Assembly: GCF_031583065.1 (NCBI RefSeq)
Contig: NZ_CP134053.1
Location: 2,542,001-2,606,000 of the forward strand
DNA from: Streptomyces sp. CGMCC 4.7035
GTDB taxonomy: Bacteria; Actinomycetota; Actinomycetes; Streptomycetales; Streptomycetaceae
Reading direction: 5' to 3'
Length of the DNA stretch: 64,000 nt
In this document: in pieces, positions 26,499 to 39,631 of the stretch
Layout of the letters: every line of letters starts with the position of its first letter
Position numbering within the stretch: the first letter of the stretch is position 1
Notes under the pieces: model-generated
Told to the model about the DNA's origin: nothing
What the model saw: the letters and a program-made list of their open reading frames with translations, nothing else
Databases searched by the model: none
Translations under genes and position numbers: made by a program

Positions 26499-27650
26499 AT
26501 GTCCGACGCCCCCGTGATCCGCGCCGACGAGCCGGGATCCTTCCCGCACGGTGTGCTCGCCGCACGGCATCCCGCGCTCATCCGCACCGTTCTGGACGCC
26601 TTTCCGTACGGCCCCGACCAGCGGCGTGCGCTCGACGCACTGCTCACCAGCGCCACCGAGGGCGTCATGGAACCGCTCGGCACCGAGGACGACGAGCGGT
26701 GGGCGGCATGGGGCGCCCGGGAGTACCTCGGCCGGTCCTGGTTCGAGGCACCCTTCCTCTGGTCCGAGAGTTACTTCTACCGCCACCTGCTCGAAGCCGT
26801 CGGCTACTTCGGCCCCGGCGCCTGGCAGGGCATCGACCCGTTCCGCCCCTTCAAGCTCGCCGAGCTGGACTCCCCGGAGACGGACGGGGAACTGGCGGCC
26901 CTCGACCGGCTGACGGAGCAGCCGGCCGAAGAGCAGGCGCGGGCGCTGCTCCACGGTTCGCTCTGGGGAAACCGCGCGGACCTCGGCTTCCGCCTCTCCA
27001 CGCCCGGAGCCACGACGCCGGTCTCCCGCCTCGTCGTCGACGACAGCGCGTCGCTCTGGTCGCTGCTGCCCGTGGACACCATCTGCCTGGTCGCCGACAA
27101 CGCGGGCCGCGAGCTGATCCCGGACCTGCTCCTCCTCGACCATCTGCTCCACCACGGGCGGGCGCGGCGGGCCGTGCTGCACGTGAAGGTGTATCCCTAC
27201 TACATCTCCGACGCCATGACGGCCGACGTCCTGGACGCCGTACGCCGACTGGCCGGTGCGCAGGGCGCGGCCGCCGACGCCGGGGAGCGGCTGTGGGCGG
27301 CGCTGGCCGACGGTCGCCTGGAGGTCCGGGCGCATCCCTTCTCCTGCGCCCCGCTGCCGTACGCGGACATGCCGGACGATCTGCGTGCGGAGTTCGCCGC
27401 CGCCGATCTGACGATCTTCAAGGGCGATCTCAACTACCGCCGCCTCGTGGGCGACCGGCTGTATTCGCCCACGACGCGGTTCGCGGACACCACGGACTGG
27501 TTCCCGGGGCCGGTCGCTGTGCTGCGCACCCTGAAGTCCGATGTGATCGTGGGGATCGACGCGGCCACGGAGGCGGCCCTGGTCGCCGCCGAGGGACAGC
27601 GGTGGCGTACGAGCGGCACGCACGCGCTGATCCAGGTCGGCGTCAAATGA
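26499..27650 (+). CDS. DUF89/ARMT1-like metal-dependent phosphatase
   Basis: A 383-residue member of the DUF89 (damage-control phosphatase ARMT1-like) fold. The metal-binding signature is VADNAGRELIPDLLLLDHLL, with FKGDLNYRRLVGD and RTLKSDVIVGI as later conserved blocks. Family members hydrolyse sugar phosphates or related damaged metabolites with a Mn/Co/Ni ion. The ATG at 26499 has an AAGGAGG site. The stop codon overlaps the converging P450 gene by 8 bases. Confidence 0.85.
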   Translation: MSDAPVIRADEPGSFPHGVLAARHPALIRTVLDAFPYGPDQRRALDALLTSATEGVMEPLGTEDDERWAAWGAREYLGRSWFEAPFLWSESYFYRHLLEAVGYFGPGAWQGIDPFRPFKLAELDSPETDGELAALDRLTEQPAEEQARALLHGSLWGNRADLGFRLSTPGATTPVSRLVVDDSASLWSLLPVDTICLVADNAGRELIPDLLLLDHLLHHGRARRAVLHVKVYPYYISDAMTADVLDAVRRLAGAQGAAADAGERLWAALADGRLEVRAHPFSCAPLPYADMPDDLRAEFAAADLTIFKGDLNYRRLVGDRLYSPTTRFADTTDWFPGPVAVLRTLKSDVIVGIDAATEAALVAAEGQRWRTSGTHALIQVGVK

Positions 27651-28908
27651 CCTCCAGGGTGAGTGACTTGATGCCGTTGATGAAGTTCGAGACGAGCCTC
27701 GTGGGCGGCGCGGCGAGACGCGGTGCCGGCAGGACCCGCAGTACCTCCTCGTAGAGCACGCGGAGTTGCAGCCGGGCGAAGTGCGCGCCGAGACAGACGT
27801 GCGGGCCGTCGCCGAAGGAGACGTGCGGGTTCGGCGTCCGGGACAGGTCGAGCCGGTCCGGCACGGCGAAGGCCCGCTCGTCCCGGTTCGCGGACGCATG
27901 GAACACGACCACCTTGTCGCCGGCGTGGATGCGCCGACCGGCCAGCTCGGTGTCCCTGACGGCGGTCCGCCGGAAGCTGAGCACGGGCGGGTGCCAGCGC
28001 AGCAACTCGTCGACAGCGAGGGGGATGTGCTCGGGTCGGTCGCGTAGTCGGTCGTACGCCGTCGGGTGCTCGGCGAGCGCGAGCAGGCCGCCGGGTGCCG
28101 CGCCGCGTACCGTGTCGTTGCCCGCGATCGTCAGCAGGAAGAAGAACATCTCCAGCTTGGGGCCGGTGAGTTCGGGGTCGGCAGCGAGCGTGGTCATGAT
28201 GTCGTCGGCGGGGTGCGCCCGCTTGTACGCGGCCAGCTTCCGCGCGTAGGCGAACATGTCCCGCAAGGCCGCCGGGGAGCGTGGATCGACGGGCCGGCCC
28301 TCGGCGTCCAGCAGCGGCTCGCCCGCCTCGTCCGGGTCCTGGTAGCCGATCACGCGCTGCGTCCAGTGCAGCAGCAGGCCACGGTCGGACTCGGGCACAC
28401 CGAGCAGGTCGGCGAGGTTGAGCAGGGCGTAGTCGTCGGTGACCGCGGCGACGACGTCACAGTTGCCGTCCCCCGTGCGCGCCCGGTCCAGGGCACCCCC
28501 GAACAGGGTGCGGGCGCGTACGCGGGCGAGGGCCGCGAAGCGGTCGACGCGGCGCGGCGTGAAGGCCCGGCTCACGAGCCGCCTCAGGCGGCCGTGGTCC
28601 GGCGGGTCCTGATTGAGCATCATGCGCCGGATGAACGGCAGGTCGTCCGGGTCGGGGTCGCGTATCTGGGTGGCGCCGAGGTGCGAGGAGTACGTCGCCG
28701 AGTCCTTGAGCACGCGTACGACGTCCGCGTGCCGGGTCACCGCCCAGAAGCCCGGCCCCGCCGGCCAGCCGAGCACCTCCGGCTCGTCCTGCCAGGCGAC
28801 CGGGTGGTGATCGCGCAGGACGCGGTACGCGGCGTGGGGGACCCCGTCGGCGTACTGGCGGGGGTCGAAGACGTCGGGGACGGGCGGAGCGGTCTCGCGG
28901 ACGCTCAT
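27643..28908 (-). CDS. Cytochrome P450
   Basis: A 421-residue P450. The heme ligand Cys372 lies in FGDGPHVCLGAHFARLQL. The I-helix is AGNDTVR, the ExxR is DELLR, and the region MMLNQDPPDHGRLRRLVSRAFTPRRV is the conserved C-helix block. The N-terminal LGATQIRDPDPDDLPFIRR resembles the CYP124/CYP125/CYP142 group acting on lipids or sterols (from memory; the substrate is not shown). The ATG at 28908 overlaps the hydrolase stop (ATGA), so it is translated with the upstream alpha/beta hydrolase. A redox partner is not encoded nearby. Confidence 0.93.
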   Translation of the reverse strand: MSVRETAPPVPDVFDPRQYADGVPHAAYRVLRDHHPVAWQDEPEVLGWPAGPGFWAVTRHADVVRVLKDSATYSSHLGATQIRDPDPDDLPFIRRMMLNQDPPDHGRLRRLVSRAFTPRRVDRFAALARVRARTLFGGALDRARTGDGNCDVVAAVTDDYALLNLADLLGVPESDRGLLLHWTQRVIGYQDPDEAGEPLLDAEGRPVDPRSPAALRDMFAYARKLAAYKRAHPADDIMTTLAADPELTGPKLEMFFFLLTIAGNDTVRGAAPGGLLALAEHPTAYDRLRDRPEHIPLAVDELLRWHPPVLSFRRTAVRDTELAGRRIHAGDKVVVFHASANRDERAFAVPDRLDLSRTPNPHVSFGDGPHVCLGAHFARLQLRVLYEEVLRVLPAPRLAAPPTRLVSNFINGIKSLTLEVI

Positions 28909-29723
28909 GCGACGGACTGCCCGGCCGGGGTGCCCGCGTCCGTGCTCCCGTCGGTGTCGTCCGCGCGCAGGAAGTCCTCCACGGCCCGGATCAGGTCGAG
29001 CGGCGCCTCGTCCATCGCGTAGTGTCCGGCCGACGGCAGTTCGAGGAGTGAGGCCTGCGGATACCAGCGCAGCCAGGTCTCGCGCAGCAGCCCGGCCGTC
29101 AGCGCGGGATCGAGCGCGCCCGCGACGGCCAGCGCGGGCACCGTCGTGCCCTCGACCTGCGCGTGGAAGTCCTCCCCCGCCCACGAGTCCAGCCACGCCC
29201 GGAACGCCTTCGCGTCGCTGTGCGCCAGTGAACGCGCCACCATCCGGTCGAGCCAGGCGGCCGGCGCCCGGCCGCCGGTGGTGATGTCGATGATGGCGCG
29301 CCGGTTACCCGGCTTGTGCGCGGCGTCCGCGAACAGCTCCCACTGCTCGGTGGGAAGCGGCAGCCCCGAGGCCGGAACGGGTGAGACCCCGACGATCCGG
29401 CGCAGTCGTTCCGGGGCGAGCGCCAGCAGCCGCTGTGCCACCGCACCGCCCATCGAGTGCCCGATCACCGAGAACCGGTCCCAGCCCAGCCGGTCGGCCA
29501 GCTCGACGAGATCGGCGGCGGCCTCGGCGGTGCCGAACGCGCCGGTGGCGTCCTTCGCCGCGCCGTATCCGCGCAGATCCACGAGCGCGTAGGTGAAGTC
29601 ACGGCGATCGAGATCCGGCAGCACCGCCGCGTACGCGGCCCGGTCGGCGAACCAGCCGTGCACGGCGAACACCTTGTGGGCGCCGTCGCCGTGCACTTCA
29701 TGAGGCAGCACGAAGGAGGTCAT
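28905..29723 (-). CDS. Alpha/beta hydrolase
   Basis: A 272-residue alpha/beta-fold hydrolase: the oxyanion region VFAVHGWFADRAAY, nucleophile Ser in VIGHSMGGAVAQRLL, acid Asp in AGALDPALTAGL and base His in LPSAGHYAMDEAP. No signal peptide. It is the first gene of a two-gene operon with the P450, and its ATG has an AAGGAGG-like site or GGAGG in reverse orientation nearby. A joint role in oxidising and hydrolysing an ester or lactone is possible but not shown. Confidence 0.92.
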   Translation of the reverse strand: MTSFVLPHEVHGDGAHKVFAVHGWFADRAAYAAVLPDLDRRDFTYALVDLRGYGAAKDATGAFGTAEAAADLVELADRLGWDRFSVIGHSMGGAVAQRLLALAPERLRRIVGVSPVPASGLPLPTEQWELFADAAHKPGNRRAIIDITTGGRAPAAWLDRMVARSLAHSDAKAFRAWLDSWAGEDFHAQVEGTTVPALAVAGALDPALTAGLLRETWLRWYPQASLLELPSAGHYAMDEAPLDLIRAVEDFLRADDTDGSTDAGTPAGQSVA

Positions 29724-29899
29724 GCGACCACGGTGGCCCCGGGGAGAGGGGTCGGCAAGTAGCCGATCGGGGATTCCTCCCTGCGGGTGTCCAAGGACCG
29801 GCGAACCATGGGTGAGCGCTCGTGGGCTCCGTGCCCCCGATTCACGCGAAGGGGTGGTCGGGCCCCGCCCCGCGGATGTCGCCGCCGGGCCAGGGGTAG

Positions 29900-33533
<3,634 letters not shown>

Positions 33534-33850
33534 GTCACTGAACGTAACAGCCGCCACTGACACCGGGGTTCCCGGTCCCCGCCGGGCTGCGGCGGCGTGT
33601 CAGGCGAGCCGCGCCCGCTCCCGGCCGGCCATGTACAGCTCGAACGGCTCCGCGCCGCGACCGGCAGCTCTGGCTTCCGGCCGGGCACATGTCGGTGTCT
33701 CGTTGTCGGAGCCGGCCCACGGTGACCCACCGTCGCGTACCCGTCTCGTTGGTGTGACCACGTATGCGGCGTTCCAGTCTCACTCGTTCGTGGATTGTTG
33801 CGCGCCGGCCCGAAGGGTAGGGCTCAGGCGGAGCGATCGAGAGGCGAACC
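33534..33850. other. Divergent intergenic region
   Basis: 317 bases upstream of two divergent genes. Nothing convincing is found apart from an open minus-strand frame ending at about 33602 with the protein-like peptide AEPFELYMAGRERARLA, which has no start codon. No clear promoter motif was recognised. Confidence 0.3.
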
Positions 33851-34459
33851 ATGGAACAGCCCGCGTTGCGTCCTCCGGGGCCCGGCCAGGAGCCCCGCCC
33901 CGAACGGCGCCCGCACGCCGCCCCGCACCGGGGCAGCGGCCTGCCGACCCTGCTCTTCGCCCTCATCGCCGGGACCGTCCTGATGCTGTCCGGCGTCGGA
34001 ATCGGCCCGGTGGGCGCCACGGTGACCGGCATGGGCAGGCTGGCGGATCTGAGGCGGCACGCGGGCGCGCTGGCGCACGGACCGTCCGCAGCCTCAGCCT
34101 CGCGCCACTCGCGCGCACCCTCCGGTGTGCAGGGGTCCCCGCTCTCCACCAACGCGCCCGCCGACGGCAGGTCGAACCCCGCCAGGGCGCCCCAGCGGGT
34201 GACGCTGGGCGTCGAGGTCGTGGACGCCAAGGCCGGAGGCGCACTGGTGGTGGGCGTACACGTCCCGGGGCCGGGCCACGCGGCGGGCCTGGTGCGTGGA
34301 GACGTGCTGCTCGCTCTGGACGGGACGCGACTCGGTTCGGCCGTCGATCTCGCGAAAGCGGTCGCCGCGGCGCGCCCCGGTGTCGCGGTCAGGCTCAGCG
34401 TGCGCCATGCGAACGGCGCCCGTCGGCGCGTGACGGTCACGCCTGGGGCCGGTGTCTGA
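33851..34459 (+). CDS. Membrane-anchored PDZ-domain protein
   Basis: A 202-residue protein. A Pro/Arg-rich N-terminus is followed by one membrane segment (LPTLLFALIAGTVLMLSGVG), a Ser/Ala linker and a PDZ domain (LGVEVVDAKAGGALVVGVHVPGPGHAAGLVRGDVLLALDGTRL). This resembles the C-terminal half of DegP/HtrA or S1C proteases, but no protease domain is present. It may act as an adaptor that binds protein C-termini at the membrane surface. The ATG follows a GAGAGGCG site. Confidence 0.8.
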   Translation: MEQPALRPPGPGQEPRPERRPHAAPHRGSGLPTLLFALIAGTVLMLSGVGIGPVGATVTGMGRLADLRRHAGALAHGPSAASASRHSRAPSGVQGSPLSTNAPADGRSNPARAPQRVTLGVEVVDAKAGGALVVGVHVPGPGHAAGLVRGDVLLALDGTRLGSAVDLAKAVAAARPGVAVRLSVRHANGARRRVTVTPGAGV

Positions 34460-34606
34460 GCCGTACGGTCGTCTGCCATGCGGCAGCAGGGCGCCGTGCC
34501 GCTCGATCCACCGTCCGTGATCGCCGCAATGGGCTCGCGTCCGCCCCGGCGGACGGGCAGGATGCTGCCCGTAGCCCCTGGAAGATCCGGAACCGCGGAG
34601 GCAAGG

Positions 34607-35752
34607 ATGACCGGCACGCCCGCAGCGCCCGACAGGAGCGGTCCCGCGCCCTTCACCGCCGAGGACTACGCGGCCCGGATGCGACGTGCCACGGAGGCCG
34701 CCGTCACGGCAGGGCTCGACGGGCTGCTGATCGCGCCCGGTCCCGACCTGGTGTGGCTGACCGGATACCGGCCGGTGGAGACCGAGCGTCTCACGCTGCT
34801 GGTGCTGCGGCCCGGACACGAGCCCGTCCTCGTCGTGCCCACCCTGGAGGCACCCGACGCGGCGGAGGCAGCCGGCGCGTCCGCGCTGACGCTGCGCGAC
34901 TGGACCGACGGCAAGGACCCGTACGAGACGGCCGGCTCCCTGCTCGCCCGCAGCGGCCGCTACGGCATCAGCGACAACGCCTGGGCCCTGCACCTGCTCG
35001 GCCTGCGCGAACGGCTCCCGCAGATCGACCACGTCGCCCTCACCCGCGCCCTGCCGATGCTGCGGGCCGTCAAGGACGCCGCGGAACTCGACCGGTTGGC
35101 GTCCGCGGGCGCGGCCGCGGACGCGACCTACGAGGAGATCCGGAAGGTTCGCTTCGCCGGACGCCGGGAGCGGGAGGTCGCCGCGGACCTCGCCGATCTG
35201 CTGCGGCGGTCCGGTCACACGCAGGTCGATTTCACCATCGTCGCCTCGGGCCCCAACGGCGCCAACCCGCACCACGAGGCCGGCGACCGCGTCATCGAGC
35301 GCGGCGACATGGTCGTCCTCGACTTCGGCGGCCTCAAGCACGGCTACGGCTCCGACACCTCCCGCACCGTCCACGTCGGCGAACCGACCGACGAGGAGCG
35401 CACGGTGCACGACCTGGTGCGCGCGGCTCAGGAGGCGGGCTTCCGGGCGGTCAGGCCGGGTGCGGCCTGCCAGGACGTGGACCGCGCGGCCCGCGCGGTC
35501 ATCGCCGACGCCGGGTACGGCGAGTACTTCATCCACCGCACCGGACACGGCATCGGCGTGACCACCCACGAGCCGCCGTACATGATCGAGGGCGAGGAAC
35601 AACCCCTCGTTCCCGGCATGTGCTTCTCCGTGGAGCCCGGCGTCTATCTGCCCGGCCGTTTCGGCGTCCGCATCGAGGACATCGTGACGGTGACCGAGGA
35701 CGGCGGACGCCGTCTCAACAACACATCCCGCGAGATGGCCATAGTCGACTGA
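34607..35752 (+). CDS. M24-family Xaa-Pro aminopeptidase
   Basis: A 381-residue metallopeptidase of the aminopeptidase P/prolidase family. The creatinase-like N-terminal domain (LLIAPGPDLVWLTGYRPVE) is followed by the pita-bread fold with metal ligands in VVLDFGGLKHG, GSDTSRTV, RTGHGIGV, SVEPGVYL and RIEDIVTV. It removes N-terminal residues before proline. GGAGG lies 10 bases upstream of the ATG at 34607, which supports this start over an in-frame codon at 34478. It is followed after a short gap by the kinase-fold gene. Confidence 0.93.
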   Translation: MTGTPAAPDRSGPAPFTAEDYAARMRRATEAAVTAGLDGLLIAPGPDLVWLTGYRPVETERLTLLVLRPGHEPVLVVPTLEAPDAAEAAGASALTLRDWTDGKDPYETAGSLLARSGRYGISDNAWALHLLGLRERLPQIDHVALTRALPMLRAVKDAAELDRLASAGAAADATYEEIRKVRFAGRREREVAADLADLLRRSGHTQVDFTIVASGPNGANPHHEAGDRVIERGDMVVLDFGGLKHGYGSDTSRTVHVGEPTDEERTVHDLVRAAQEAGFRAVRPGAACQDVDRAARAVIADAGYGEYFIHRTGHGIGVTTHEPPYMIEGEEQPLVPGMCFSVEPGVYLPGRFGVRIEDIVTVTEDGGRRLNNTSREMAIVD

Positions 35753-35861
35753 GAGGGCGGTGGCCGACCGCGACAGCGAAGCGCGACCGCGAGGCAGGGA
35801 CGGCCGGCCGCCCCGGAACCAGGAGATCCCAGCACGACCCCGAGACGACAACGGCGCGATC

Positions 35862-36785
35862 ATGACCCAGGAACCGACACCGACGGCGGAGACCGTTAGC
35901 CGACTGGCCCGTTCCCTGCTCCACGACGGCGACGGACCGGCCGTGGCGCCCGTCGCCGAGGGCCACGGACATTCCACCTGGTGGGTCGGCGCGCGCCATG
36001 TACTGCGGCTGGCCACCGACCGTGACGCCTCCGCGCGCCAGCGCCGCGAACTGCGGCTGCGCGACCTGGTGCGGCCGCACGTCGGCATCGCGGTCCCGAC
36101 GAGCGTCGCGTACGGAGAGTGGGCCGCCGGCCTCGGCTACACCCTCGACACCCGGCTGTCCGGCGTCACCGGCGAGGAACAGGACGTCTCGGCGCTCGGC
36201 GAAGCGGACCTGGCGGCGCTGCTCACCGGGCTGCGCGAGGTTCCCCTGCGCCAGGCCGAGACGTTCGGCGTCCCGCGCGTTCCGCCGCGTTCCCTGGAGA
36301 CGCTGCGGACGGCAGCCGCGCGCGCCGCCGGACGCCTCGCCGAGGACGACGAGTTCGACCCCGCCCGGCTGGCCCAGCTCACCGCGCCCGCCGCCGTCCA
36401 GCTCGCCGCGCAGCCCGGCGCGGCCGTCCTCGTGCACCACAACCTCTGGGGCGAACATCTCGTGGTCAGCGGCGACGGGCGGGTGCGTGGCATCCTCGGC
36501 TGGACCGACGCCCTCATCGGTGACCCGGCCGAGGACATCGCCGCACTCGCCGTCGCCGTCGGCGCGCCCGCCGCCGTCCGCGCCGCCACCCTCGCCGGGT
36601 ACGGCGCCCGCCCCTGCCTGCGCGGACTGTGGCTCGCCCGCTGCGACACGCTCGTCCGCCTCGCCTCCGGCCTGGAGGGCCGCGACGACACCCCACTGCC
36701 ACTCCTGCGGGCCAGGCTGCGCCGGGCCTGGGAGGCGATCTTGTTGGAACGGGTCACGGAACTGCCGGGCGAAGAGTCCCCGTAG
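35862..36785 (+). CDS. Aminoglycoside phosphotransferase-fold protein lacking catalytic residues
   Basis: An approximately 307-residue protein with the kinase-like fold: ARHVLRLATDRDASARQRRELRL in the N-lobe and LVHHNLWGEHLVV ... GRVRGILGWTDALIGDPAEDIAAL in the C-lobe. In active members the catalytic loop reads HGDxxxxN and the metal Asp lies in the following IDW/VDF motif. Here these are HHNLWGEH and LGW, so the general base and metal-binding Asp are both replaced. It is probably a pseudokinase or binding protein. The start codon is uncertain; the ATG at 35862 fits homology. Confidence 0.75.
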   Translation: MTQEPTPTAETVSRLARSLLHDGDGPAVAPVAEGHGHSTWWVGARHVLRLATDRDASARQRRELRLRDLVRPHVGIAVPTSVAYGEWAAGLGYTLDTRLSGVTGEEQDVSALGEADLAALLTGLREVPLRQAETFGVPRVPPRSLETLRTAAARAAGRLAEDDEFDPARLAQLTAPAAVQLAAQPGAAVLVHHNLWGEHLVVSGDGRVRGILGWTDALIGDPAEDIAALAVAVGAPAAVRAATLAGYGARPCLRGLWLARCDTLVRLASGLEGRDDTPLPLLRARLRRAWEAILLERVTELPGEESP

Positions 36786-36952
36786 GGGCCCGGCCGGGCA
36801 GGGGCGGTGTCGGCTCGGCCTTCGGAGACCCGACGTTCACCCCGGGCCGGCTGCGGGCTGTCCACAAGGCGGGTGCGCGGGCGTTCGCGTAGGGGCTGAC
36901 GCGCGGGAGGGACCGTCGAGCAGTGTCCCGGGCGTCGGTCCCGGTGCCCGGG

Positions 36953-38698
36953 TCACGCCTGCGTCAGCACCACGCACGACTCGCCCGGCAGGCTCAGCAC
37001 CCCTTCCTCGTCCGGCGGCCCCACCGGCTCCCACGCGGCCAGTACGCGCGCGTGGCGGATGCCGAGGGGGATGCGGGCCGTCTCCTTGGCGAGGTTCACG
37101 GCGACCCGTACGTCCCCGCGCCGGAAGGCCAGCCAGCCGGCGTCCTCGTCATGGGCGACCTTCACGTCCTCCAGGTCGGGGTCGGAGAGGTCCGGTTCGT
37201 CGCGGCGCAAGGCGATCAACTTCCGGTACCAGGCCAGCACGCGCGCGTGCGGATCCCTCACCGGCTCGGACCAGTCGAGGCAGGAGCGTTCACGGGTCGC
37301 CGGGTCCTGCGGGTCGGGCACGTCCTCCTCCGCCCAGCCGTGCGCCGCGAACTCCCGGCGCCTGCCCCGCCGTACCGCCTCGGCGAGTTCGGGATCGGTG
37401 TGATCGGTGAAGAACTGCCAGGGCGTGCCCGCCGCCCACTCCTCGCCCATGAACAGCATCGGCGTGAACGGGGCGGTGAGCACCACCGCCGCCGCGCACG
37501 CCAGGAGGCCGGGGGAGAGGGACGCCGAGAGCCGGTCGCCCTGGGCGCGGTTGCCCACCTGGTCGTGGGTCTGGGCGTAGCCGAGCAGGCGGTGCGCGGA
37601 GACGCGCGTGCGGTCCAGCGGACGGCCGTGCCGGCGGCCCCGGAAGGTCGAGTAGGTGCCGTCGTGGAAGAAGCCGCCCGTCAACGTCTTCGTGAGGGCC
37701 GCGAAAGGAGCGCGCGCGAAGTCCTCGTAGTAGCCCTGCGATTCGCCGGTCAGCGCGGTGTGCAGCGCGTGATGGAAGTCGTCGTTCCACTGGGCGTGCA
37801 CCCCCAGTCCGTGCTCCGCGCGCGGGGTGATGACCCGAGGGTCACCAAGATCCGACTCGGCGATCAGGAAGAGCGGCCTGCCCACGTCGGCGCCCAGCGC
37901 GTCGACCGCCGCCGACAGTTCCTCCAGGAAGTGGGTCGCGCGCGTGTCGCGCAGCGCGTGCACCGCGTCCAGGCGCAGCCCGTCGAGCCGGTAGTCGCGC
38001 AGCCAGGCCAGCGCGCTGCCGATCAGATAGGCGCGCACCTCGTCCGAGCCCGGCGCGTCCAGGTTCACCGCGGCGCCCCAGGGGGTGTGATGGGTCTCGG
38101 TGAAGTACGGCCCGAAGGCGGGGAGATGGTTCCCGGAGGGGCCGAGATGGTTGTGGACCACGTCCAGCACGACGCCGAGGCCCAGCTCGTGCGCCCGGTC
38201 CACGAACCGTTTCAGCGCCTCCGGCCCGCCGTACGGCTCGTGCACAGCCCACAGACTGACACCCTCGTACCCCCAGCCGTGCCGCCCGGGGAACGGGCAC
38301 AGCGGCATCAACTCCACATGCGTGACGCCCAGTTCGGCGAGATGGCCGAGCCGTTCGGCGGCCGCGTCCAGCGTGCCCTCCCGCGTGAACGTCCCCACGT
38401 GCAGCTCGTACAGCACCGCGCCCGGCAACCCCCGGCCCGACCACGCGGCACGCCACGCGTACCGACCGTGGTCGACCACCGCGCTCAGCCCGTCCGGACC
38501 GTCCGGCTGGCGGCGCGAGCACGGGTCGGGCAGTACCGGGCCGTCGTCCAGCGCGAACCCGTACCGCGTGCCGTCCCCGGCCTCCGCGTCACCGGTCCAC
38601 CATCCCGCGCGCTCCGGATCGCGCTCCAACGCGCGCGTGGCTTCGTCGCAGTGGAGCGTCACACGGGTGGCCTGCGGTGCCCACACCTCGAACTGCAC
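36953..38698 (-). CDS. treZ: Malto-oligosyltrehalose trehalohydrolase TreZ
   Basis: A 581-residue GH13 enzyme. An N-terminal CBM48-like domain (MQFEVWAPQATRVTLHC) precedes the catalytic barrel: VLDVVHNHLGPSGN, nucleophile Asp in DGLRLDAVHALRD, acid Glu in FLIAESDLGDPR and HD in QTHDQVGNR. A C-terminal beta domain follows. It hydrolyses the terminal trehalose from maltooligosyl-trehalose made by TreY. The partner genes treY and glgX lie about 6-10 kb to the right on the same strand, separated by other genes. Confidence 0.96.
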   Translation of the reverse strand: MQFEVWAPQATRVTLHCDEATRALERDPERAGWWTGDAEAGDGTRYGFALDDGPVLPDPCSRRQPDGPDGLSAVVDHGRYAWRAAWSGRGLPGAVLYELHVGTFTREGTLDAAAERLGHLAELGVTHVELMPLCPFPGRHGWGYEGVSLWAVHEPYGGPEALKRFVDRAHELGLGVVLDVVHNHLGPSGNHLPAFGPYFTETHHTPWGAAVNLDAPGSDEVRAYLIGSALAWLRDYRLDGLRLDAVHALRDTRATHFLEELSAAVDALGADVGRPLFLIAESDLGDPRVITPRAEHGLGVHAQWNDDFHHALHTALTGESQGYYEDFARAPFAALTKTLTGGFFHDGTYSTFRGRRHGRPLDRTRVSAHRLLGYAQTHDQVGNRAQGDRLSASLSPGLLACAAAVVLTAPFTPMLFMGEEWAAGTPWQFFTDHTDPELAEAVRRGRRREFAAHGWAEEDVPDPQDPATRERSCLDWSEPVRDPHARVLAWYRKLIALRRDEPDLSDPDLEDVKVAHDEDAGWLAFRRGDVRVAVNLAKETARIPLGIRHARVLAAWEPVGPPDEEGVLSLPGESCVVLTQA

Positions 38699-38869
38699 GG
38701 ACGGTTCCCCCTCGTCTGCTCATCGTGATGTAGCGGGTCCATGGTGCGTCATACCAGATCAATTCGCTTTGTATTCGACCCCCTTGACACGCGGAACGAC
38801 CCCGACGGAGTCTGCGGTCGTTTTTGCGTTTTCTGGACACTCCGGCCCGACTGACCGACAATCACCTGC

Positions 38870-39421
38870 GTGACGTCGTCCTTCGAGTTCCACACGTACC
38901 CCGCGCGGCTCTCGGACGCCGAACGCGACCGGGCGCTGAAGGCGCTCAGCGACGGTGTCGCCCTGGGACGTCTGTCGCACGACACGTTCATCCGCCGGAT
39001 GGAACTGGCGCTGGTCGCCCGTCAGCCCCACGAGCTGGCCGCGCTCACCGCGGACCTGCCCGCCGAGAAGCGGTGGTCCCGGATCGTGTTCGAGACCGTC
39101 GAGGCGGTCTCCGGGTTCACCGTGCGGCTGCGCAGGGCCTGGCAGGCCGAGCGGCTGCCCAAGCTGCTGCTGCCGAGCCCGGACAACGGGTACCCCCTGC
39201 GGATCGGCCGTGACCCCGCGAGCGGCCTCAGGCTCAGCCACGAGACCGTCTCCCGCGTGCACGCCGAGCTGAGGCACCAGGGCGGTCTGTGGGTGCTGCG
39301 CGACCTCGGTTCGACCAACGGGACCACGGTCAACGGCCGCCGCGTGATCGGCGCCGCGATCGTCCGCGACGGGGACCAGGTGGGCTTCGGGACGATGACG
39401 TTCCGGCTGGCGACGGGGTAG
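38870..39421 (+). CDS. DUF1707 and FHA-domain protein
   Basis: A 183-residue protein. The N-terminal DUF1707-like region (LSDAERDRALKALSDGVALGRLSHDTFIRRMELAL) is followed by a C-terminal FHA domain (RIGRDPASGLRLSHETVSRVHAELR and LRDLGSTNGTTVNGRRV), with the phosphothreonine-binding Arg, Ser and Asn present. It likely recognises phosphoproteins made by Ser/Thr kinases. The start is the GTG at 38870; the gene stands between treZ (divergent) and the peptidase. Confidence 0.88.
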   Translation: MTSSFEFHTYPARLSDAERDRALKALSDGVALGRLSHDTFIRRMELALVARQPHELAALTADLPAEKRWSRIVFETVEAVSGFTVRLRRAWQAERLPKLLLPSPDNGYPLRIGRDPASGLRLSHETVSRVHAELRHQGGLWVLRDLGSTNGTTVNGRRVIGAAIVRDGDQVGFGTMTFRLATG

Positions 39422-39631
39422 CCGGCCCGTTCGGGAAGGGGCGCCCGGCCCCGACGCCGGCCGCACTCCACGCTCTCCGCGCCGCATACGGCTTCAGCAG
39501 GCACGACACACCGGTGCCGGCGCCTTCGGCGTGTCGCGCCGGAGCGAGCCCCGCGCGTGCGGCGTGCCGCGCCGGAGTACGGTCCGCCGCCACCAACCCG
39601 TCCTGCCTCCTGCTCACCCTCCCTTGACTCC

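Noticed and set aside
33598..33740. Minus-strand peptide ending AEPFELYMAGRERARLA
   Set aside because: It looks protein-like but has no start codon or ribosome-binding site and no recognised family, so it is mentioned only under the intergenic region.
36800..36892. Plus-strand frame ending DPTFTPGRLRAVHKAGARAFA
   Set aside because: The peptide resembles a protein C-terminus, but it has no start, is short and lies after the stop of the kinase-fold gene; a chance frame cannot be excluded.
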